From Owenia fusiformis (lineage: Eukaryota > Annelida > Polychaeta > Sabellida > Oweniidae), in contig CAIIXF020000004.1 in assembly GCA_903813345.2 (NCBI GenBank), forward strand, positions 10,860,196 through 10,924,195: DNA of 64,000 bases, read 5' to 3'. The position numbers and the translations under genes were made by a program. The notes beneath the pieces are model-generated. The model was not told where the DNA came from. It searched no databases and was given only the letters and a program-made list of their open reading frames with translations. Shown here in pieces: positions 58,276 to 64,000 of the stretch (position 1 is its first letter; every line of letters starts with the position of its first letter).

Positions 58276-60956
58276 AAAAATTACTAGTGAAACACCCAAC
58301 GTCGCTTTTATGATTCGTACCACTTTTTTAACTTGGTGTATTGCATATTTCCGTGGGTTGATTTGAAAAAAAGACAAACAACGTATACATGAATATGTCA
58401 TAAGCATATAGTGAGATAATTGTTAGATTAGGTTTGCTATAAGTGACTTTAAAACTAAAAAATAAAAAACATTAGTTCACGTGTTAAAGTCCCATTGACC
58501 ACGACATCAAGGAAAATTGAGCTTTTTGTCATCAGACATCTTTATAGATGGAACTAGCTATGTACTACATTTTTAAATACACTCACATTGTACATGTAGC
58601 TGTAATATCTAAGATGTTATTTTTATTGATGAAAAGATTCTTACATACTAAAGTTACATTAAAATATCAATTGCAATAGCCACCTGTTTTTAACATCCCT
58701 TTGTCACTCATCCCTTAATTATCTCTGTGTATCTTAAACGTGTGTGTGTTCGATGTTGATAGCACCCGAGTGCAACCTAAGGAGCACATACAATACATTT
58801 TGTGTATGCCCAGTCTGGCCGCCTTATATCTGCCTGCACCGAGAAATGGGCGCAGCTTTGACAATTAACGAATGATATAACGATATCACGGATTTCACCG
58901 AATGTTATTCATCCCTAAATAGCTTTTTTATTTAGTCTTATGATCCGACTGATGTTTCAATTTTTTGCAGTGACTCTGAAATTGCTGCGCCAGATATGAC
59001 ATCACAGCGACTCATTTTCCTACATTTAAATCACTAAACTAAATCAATTGAAACATAATCATTAAAGAATGAGGACCTTGTATTTTACTTTGGACGAGGG
59101 TATAGGCCATGTCTTGGCATGGCTAGTTGTGCATTAACGTTTGATACTGTTGTGCGGATAAAAATAATGAATATATGTTAAAGTAGCACTAAACAGATAC
59201 TTTAAAGTTAAAAGAATATAGTTACATTTAAAGAATGGGCCCAACGAATATATATTGAATATAGGACTCGTTTGATGAAACGTTCGTTCTTTTAATTCTA
59301 ATAAACCTAGAAATCAATCAACGATTAAGTAAATTGACAAGACTTCATGTTCAAGTTGGCTGAATTTCGTGAAACTTAACTCTGTTATGTTTCTAGATTT
59401 TACATATGGAGAACAGAATTCGAAATCATAATCACAATCGTATTTTAAGGCAAATAGGCCATGAATATGCTTTTAGTTACACGGTGGATGATCAAATTAA
59501 CACATTTTGGATGTTGAATTTCATTTCAAGTTCATTCGAATTTACGCATTATCGTGGGAAAGCCCATGGCATTATCCAATAAAATTGATATATATACTGT
59601 CTAGGCTGAGACTAACATATATAATGTTATTTAATGTATTTAATATACAGGATATATCTGAGAAAGTTATGCAATATATCTACACGAGAAATAGTAGGGA
59701 CCGAGGGTTGATATATTACCTTTACCTGTCGAAAATCGAGTATAAACTATGAGGATTAGATACGCATTGAATGTAATGGAACCGTCATGTAATAATTAGA
59801 AATGATTATCACAATCAAATCATGAATATTTTATTTAGATTTAAAGTGCTTAAGATTTATTTTTAAAACTCAACCGAACTATTAACATTTAAAAGCACCG
59901 AACGAATTTTCTGGGGATTGCTGATGAGCGGGTGGGATGGGAGGGATAAAATGAAATACTAGATAAAATATTGATACCTTTACGCATGTCAATCTCAAAT
60001 TAGAATGCATATATCATTATCTCTTTTATTCTTCTGTATTGTAATACGATAGTCTGATTATTGTCAATATCCTATACATGAAATAATGTACAACGTGTAT
60101 TCTACATTGAATTACAAACGAAATAAAACTCATCTTTGTACGAATTTATTTTTCATATGACACAAAGTAACATAACATTGTTATATGTTGCATTTACGAC
60201 TACTACAGCAAATCAGAAAATTCGTACAATATCAAACGTAAGAGTTGTTCACAAATACATTGGTATTTTGATATGAGTATCATGTAGTATTAAATTATTA
60301 AAATCATATGATCAGCAAGTTTATAAGCTTAATATTGTATTGTTTTTTATTTAAGTGTCGCATGCTTAATTTCATACATATACATCTGTACAATCATCCA
60401 AAAAGCCTCGAGCCACCAATGGCTTATGAGACACTGCTAATCAAAATAAATCATATAATATTATATAATAAGATGCATAATATGAGTCAGTTGCAGAAAT
60501 AGGATTATGAATAAAGCAAAGTTCATGACCTCTATTACGAACATTGTTTGATGAACTCGATCACTCAGTCAGTTGTTGAACATATGCAAATGTGGTCAGG
60601 TTATAAATATAAGTACAATTTAAGTCCATGATATTTTCACATATTGAACATAACACTCAGTTCACAAAGAGATGTATACAAATCTAATCCACAAGTAGAA
60701 ATGATTGTTTCATGCTGTTTATGCATTGTGTATAAACTGTAATCCAAAACATGAATAAAGTGGGCAAGAGGTGGTTGTATGATGGCCCATAAAATCACAT
60801 TATGTAACACCGGCACCCTGGTTCAATATAGTGCAGTGGCCCATGTTTGATATACGTACATCAAAACTCATGTTTTTTCAAGGAAAGAAGCTAGATTAGT
60901 GATATATTGAAAAATCAAACTACTATACCCCAATACTGTAGCCCGTATTTCTTTAA
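58276..60956. other. AT-rich interval without recognised feature
   Basis: About 2.7 kb with no tandem array, inverted repeat or exon that I can support. Frames up to 81 codons show no domain. Confidence 0.35.
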
Positions 60957-61148
60957 AAGGAATACAGGCTACAGTGAAGTTGCAAATGGAGGACCTTTGT
61001 TTATTTCCATAGTTCTGGAGGAATACTAGATTTTACATTGTATAGATTCATCGAGCAGTTTGCAACGCACTATCACCAGAAAAGTCCTATGGAAAAGGAC
61101 AAAGAATACCCGCTCTATTTGCAACTTAACTGTACCCTGTATTCTTTT
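60957..61148. mobile_element. 192-bp MITE flanked by TTAA
   Basis: TTAA stands at 60953-60956 and 61149-61152. The ends AAGGAATACAGGCTACAGTG and its near-complement (ACTGTACCCTGTATTCTTT) start inverted repeats of about 55 bases. TTAA duplications are typical of piggyBac and Kolobok families, so this is a non-autonomous member of one of them. Confidence 0.72.
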
Positions 61149-61307
61149 TAAATGTGTTCACGTGGTAGGGTAGTGTGATACTCCCTCTGCCTATGCCTAC
61201 ATCGTTTAATCTTTTTTTCATAGTATAACGCCTTATTAATACAACAGTTATTGAGCTGTTAAGAAAACATACTAACAAACAAACCACCGAGTTTAGAGTA
61301 AGACATA

Positions 61308-62363
61308 TACAAGGGGCGATCCATATATTCTGATAAAAATGCTCCCATTTTGTGATTTTTCCACATATCCCTTTCATTTTTTCAGAACATGTAGACTATG
61401 TAATTACACATACGATGTTAAAATGATTTAGCTATATCTTAAATTAATTGTGAAATAAGGTTGCCATGGTAACCTGTATTTAGGGTAGGCAGGTCAGTTA
61501 AATTATAACGTCTAAAATAGATAAATATGTTAATTTAATCATTCCTAGGTACCTATTTTAAGCAGATCAAACGCATCTTCCAGTCATTGCCAACTATTCA
61601 TTGATCTGTTCCATACCCCTGTTGCCCTTTTTTGATAATTTATACAGTGGGATGGCTATATTTTCATTATTAACATCTCAATTTATCGTAGTGTTATTCT
61701 CTGTCCGCAAGCTCTTCTTGCAACCAGATTGTGGATGATCTTCAACAGTGACCATGCCTTCCTCTTTACAATACTACCTATAGATTCTTTATGCAGAAAT
61801 AACACCTTGCCCATGCACTTAATAAGTCCATGTATGTCTCTGACAGCATCCTGTTACTTATTCTTGAAAGAAAATAAAATTTAATGGTATTCCCTAATGT
61901 ATCAGTTAATGTCACACTCTGCATCAGCCACATTAACCTCATCTGACAATTTGATTTTTGGTGTGTCTCATAACATGTAATGTCAATTGGCCCATTCTGT
62001 CCTATAATTCTATTGTGATTTGTTGTGATGTTATAGTGAGCACATATAAACATTTGTTTAGCAACAAACAACAAGTAACAATACCAAACTTTTTTAGAAA
62101 AATGCATGATTTACGCATGCTTTAAAATAATTAAGATAATAAGTTATTATGATATTTATATGTTATAATTTAGTTGACCTGCCTACCCTTAATACAGGTT
62201 ACCATGGCAACCTTATCTCATTGATAATTTAAGATATAGCTATAATATTTTAGCATTGTATGTGTAATTACATAATCTACATTTTCTGAAAAAATGAGAG
62301 GGATATGTGAAAAAATCACAAAATGAGAGCATTTTTATCAGAATATATGGATCGCCCCTTGTA
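61308..62363. mobile_element. 1056-bp element with 200-bp inverted arms
   Basis: Left arm 61308-61509 and right arm 62161-62363 are inverted copies, about 90% alike by eye, opening with TACAAGGGGCGATCCATATA. Both contain the self-complementary GGTTGCCATGGTAACC near the inner end. The 650-base centre has a 109-codon minus-strand frame (61778-62107) with no known domain. No target duplication was identified. Confidence 0.72.
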
Positions 62364-63033
62364 CATGTATTGTTCTATTATCAAATCATATATTGTGTCC
62401 CAATTCTAAAACGTTAACAGTTTATGGTGTACAATAAAACTATTACTATTAAGCACTTTAATATATTTAGACATAAAATATCAAGTTACTCATCAGCCAA
62501 CAAATCTCAAAATATCGAAAAATGAAAAATACGAGGTACTTGTTCACTCAAATCTAGGAGTCAATTGGTAATGTGTACCTATAGATAGTTCTCAAAGTAA
62601 ATGAGCAAAAGCGTAACATTTGTATGTAGCATGCTTCATAAAACACTAAACTTAGCCCAAAAAGTAAGCGTGCATTTTGTTCCTGGCACTGATTGGTTAA
62701 TAAGTGAATACAATTCGTTGAATGCACGATGCACTCAAAAGATTAGCAGCTGGGAAAGGCTATTGAACAAAAAGTACGCTTTCGTACTCAAAAAAGGATT
62801 ACCCTTTTACAACTTTGACAACTTTGAAGCATGAACTTCGGAAGATCTAACGAAATGTACTTACTGTTACCCTGTGGATCCCAGGGTTTTGATATGTTCT
62901 ACAAAGTCATGCAAAGACAGACCATATATGCACTAAAAATATCTGTGACACTTGTATGATATGTATTCCACTTTGAACCACCATCTATTTCAATATTGTG
63001 AAAATATATATTTCCCAAATTATGAAATAAAGG
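62364..63033. other. Interval without recognised gene
   Basis: A 77-codon plus-strand frame at 62601-62834 has no domain that I can support. Otherwise AT-rich single-copy-looking sequence. Confidence 0.3.
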
Positions 63034-63460
63034 AGCTTGTATTCGCGAATGCCGCTAACGCCTGTCGGCTACCGGATAAACCTACTTTACTATTTTATGG
63101 GCAATTCATTAAAATATTAATGGAATATTGTCAGGTTCTTTTCATATTTAAATGAGTCGCCCATAGAATGGTAGGTTAATCCGGAAGCTGAAATCTTCCA
63201 TTCCCAAATCATAGTCTTAGCTTGTATTCGCAAATGCAACTAACGCCTGTCGGCTACCGGATTAACCTATTATTTTACTGGAAACTCATGTCAATACGAA
63301 TAGTACCTGCCACTATTCCATTCATATTTAAATGACTTGGTCATATTATATTGGGTTAATCAGGTAGCCGGAAGGCGTTAGTTGCATTCGCGAATATAAG
63401 GTTAGCTTGTATTCAATAATGCAAGAAACGCCTGTGGGATACCGAATTAAACTATACCTC
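63034..63460. repeat. Tandem palindromic MITEs, 185-bp period
   Basis: AGCTTGTATTC starts units at 63034, 63219 and 63404, exactly 185 bases apart. Unit 2 opens with ACTAACGCCTGTCGGCTACC and closes with the inverted GGTAGCCGGAAGGCGTTAGT, so each unit is a hairpin-forming element. Unit 1 has lost part of the right arm and unit 3 is truncated. Confidence 0.78.
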
Positions 63461-64000
63461 TGGAGTCATCGGGATTTTAAAGCGGCGTGCAAAGCGTAAT
63501 CGGGTACACCCCAGTTCTCCGAAACCCAGTTGTCCGAAACCCATTACTCCGAAAAATAAAGTCATAATTTACCAGAGAAAGCGGGGGGCGTAGCTTACTT
63601 AAACTTACGTCAGTTTCATGCCATGTATTTGGCCAAATTAATGGCATGGACGCATTCTGTTATTCATAGATCTCTCTCTCACTTTGAATTGCATCCATTG
63701 CATGGCGTTACCAGAATGGCAGGAACGGGAGATTTATTTTACATTGTGATTCTAAAAAAAGGTTATTAAAACACAATATATATTACGGAACAGTTTATCT
63801 TATCTTCTTCAATCTCTTTTATATAGGCAAAATAAAATGAAACATTTTGAAACAGATAAAATAATTTATCGCATAGAACTTTAAGAATAAAACAGTATAC
63901 AAATTACGTTGTCAAAATATTTCGTCGCATTTAATTTCTTAGTCTCGGTCTCTTATCAAATCGTAAAAGAATAAAACATTCTATACTTAATCACTTGGGA
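63461..64000. other. End interval with CCGAAACCCA repeats
   Basis: Three words of the type (G/T)T(T/C)(C/G)TCCGAAACCCA(G/T)T recur at 63513-63556. The remainder shows no feature. Confidence 0.4.

Noticed and set aside
62601-62834. 77-codon frame with a HFVPGTDW segment recalling retroelement RNase H tails
   Set aside because: Only a few residues agree and the expected downstream Asp-x-x-Ser-Arg motif is missing.

Overview
The window is AT-rich, intron- and repeat-dominated DNA from an animal nuclear genome. Evidence for this: split exons with GT..AG borders, AATAAA-type poly(A) signals, LTR retroelements primed by animal-type tRNA-Leu, many short inverted-repeat transposons, and a Maverick/Polinton fragment with a chromodomain integrase. 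My best guess is a marine invertebrate, possibly a bivalve or other lophotrochozoan. The sequence alone does not prove this. There are no bacterial operons, rRNA genes, true tRNA genes or CRISPR arrays. Almost all short open frames in the window are chance frames inside repeats.

Host gene content is small. The one host gene I can recognise is a secreted CAP-superfamily protein (CRISP/GLIPR/SCP type) on the minus strand. Its amino-terminal exon is at 32826-33029 and two carboxy-terminal exons are at 3883-3977 and 2809-2974. The last two exons join in perfect phase. The middle of the CAP domain was not found, so either one gene has introns of nearly 29 kb filled with transposons, or there are parts of two related genes.

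The intervening DNA is a museum of mobile elements. (i) 4521-15272 is a non-autonomous LTR retroelement (minus strand) with 2520-bp LTRs, arranged LTR-internal-LTR-internal-LTR and flanked by one 4-bp target duplication. (ii) 34138-42672 is a second LTR element (minus strand) with about 2.6-kb LTRs, a gag-like frame and a decayed aspartic protease but no polymerase. Its LTRs are built largely of short tandem arrays, including E2F-like motifs, and one LTR carries a clean 838-bp hAT-like insertion. (iii) 46604-49847 is a truncated Maverick/Polinton with intact integrase and packaging-ATPase frames and only the tail of a DNA polymerase B. (iv) 49848-58275 holds three copies of a 1.3-1.4 kb repeat, two of them as long inverted arms around 3.9 kb. 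(v) Many smaller inverted-repeat elements lie at 18.1, 22.6, 43.9, 45.3, 53.0, 55.3, 60.9, 61.3 and 63.0 kb. Tandem satellites fill 0.2-1.3, 28.2-31.5, 42.7-43.06 and 43.5-44.7 kb.

Functionally the pieces fall into three groups: a secreted-protein gene stretched by insertions, LTR elements that must borrow reverse transcriptase from elsewhere, and a Polinton fragment that keeps two long frames but has lost most of its replication module. I could not run any alignment, so copy identities are by eye and boundaries are good to a few bases where duplications define them, looser elsewhere.
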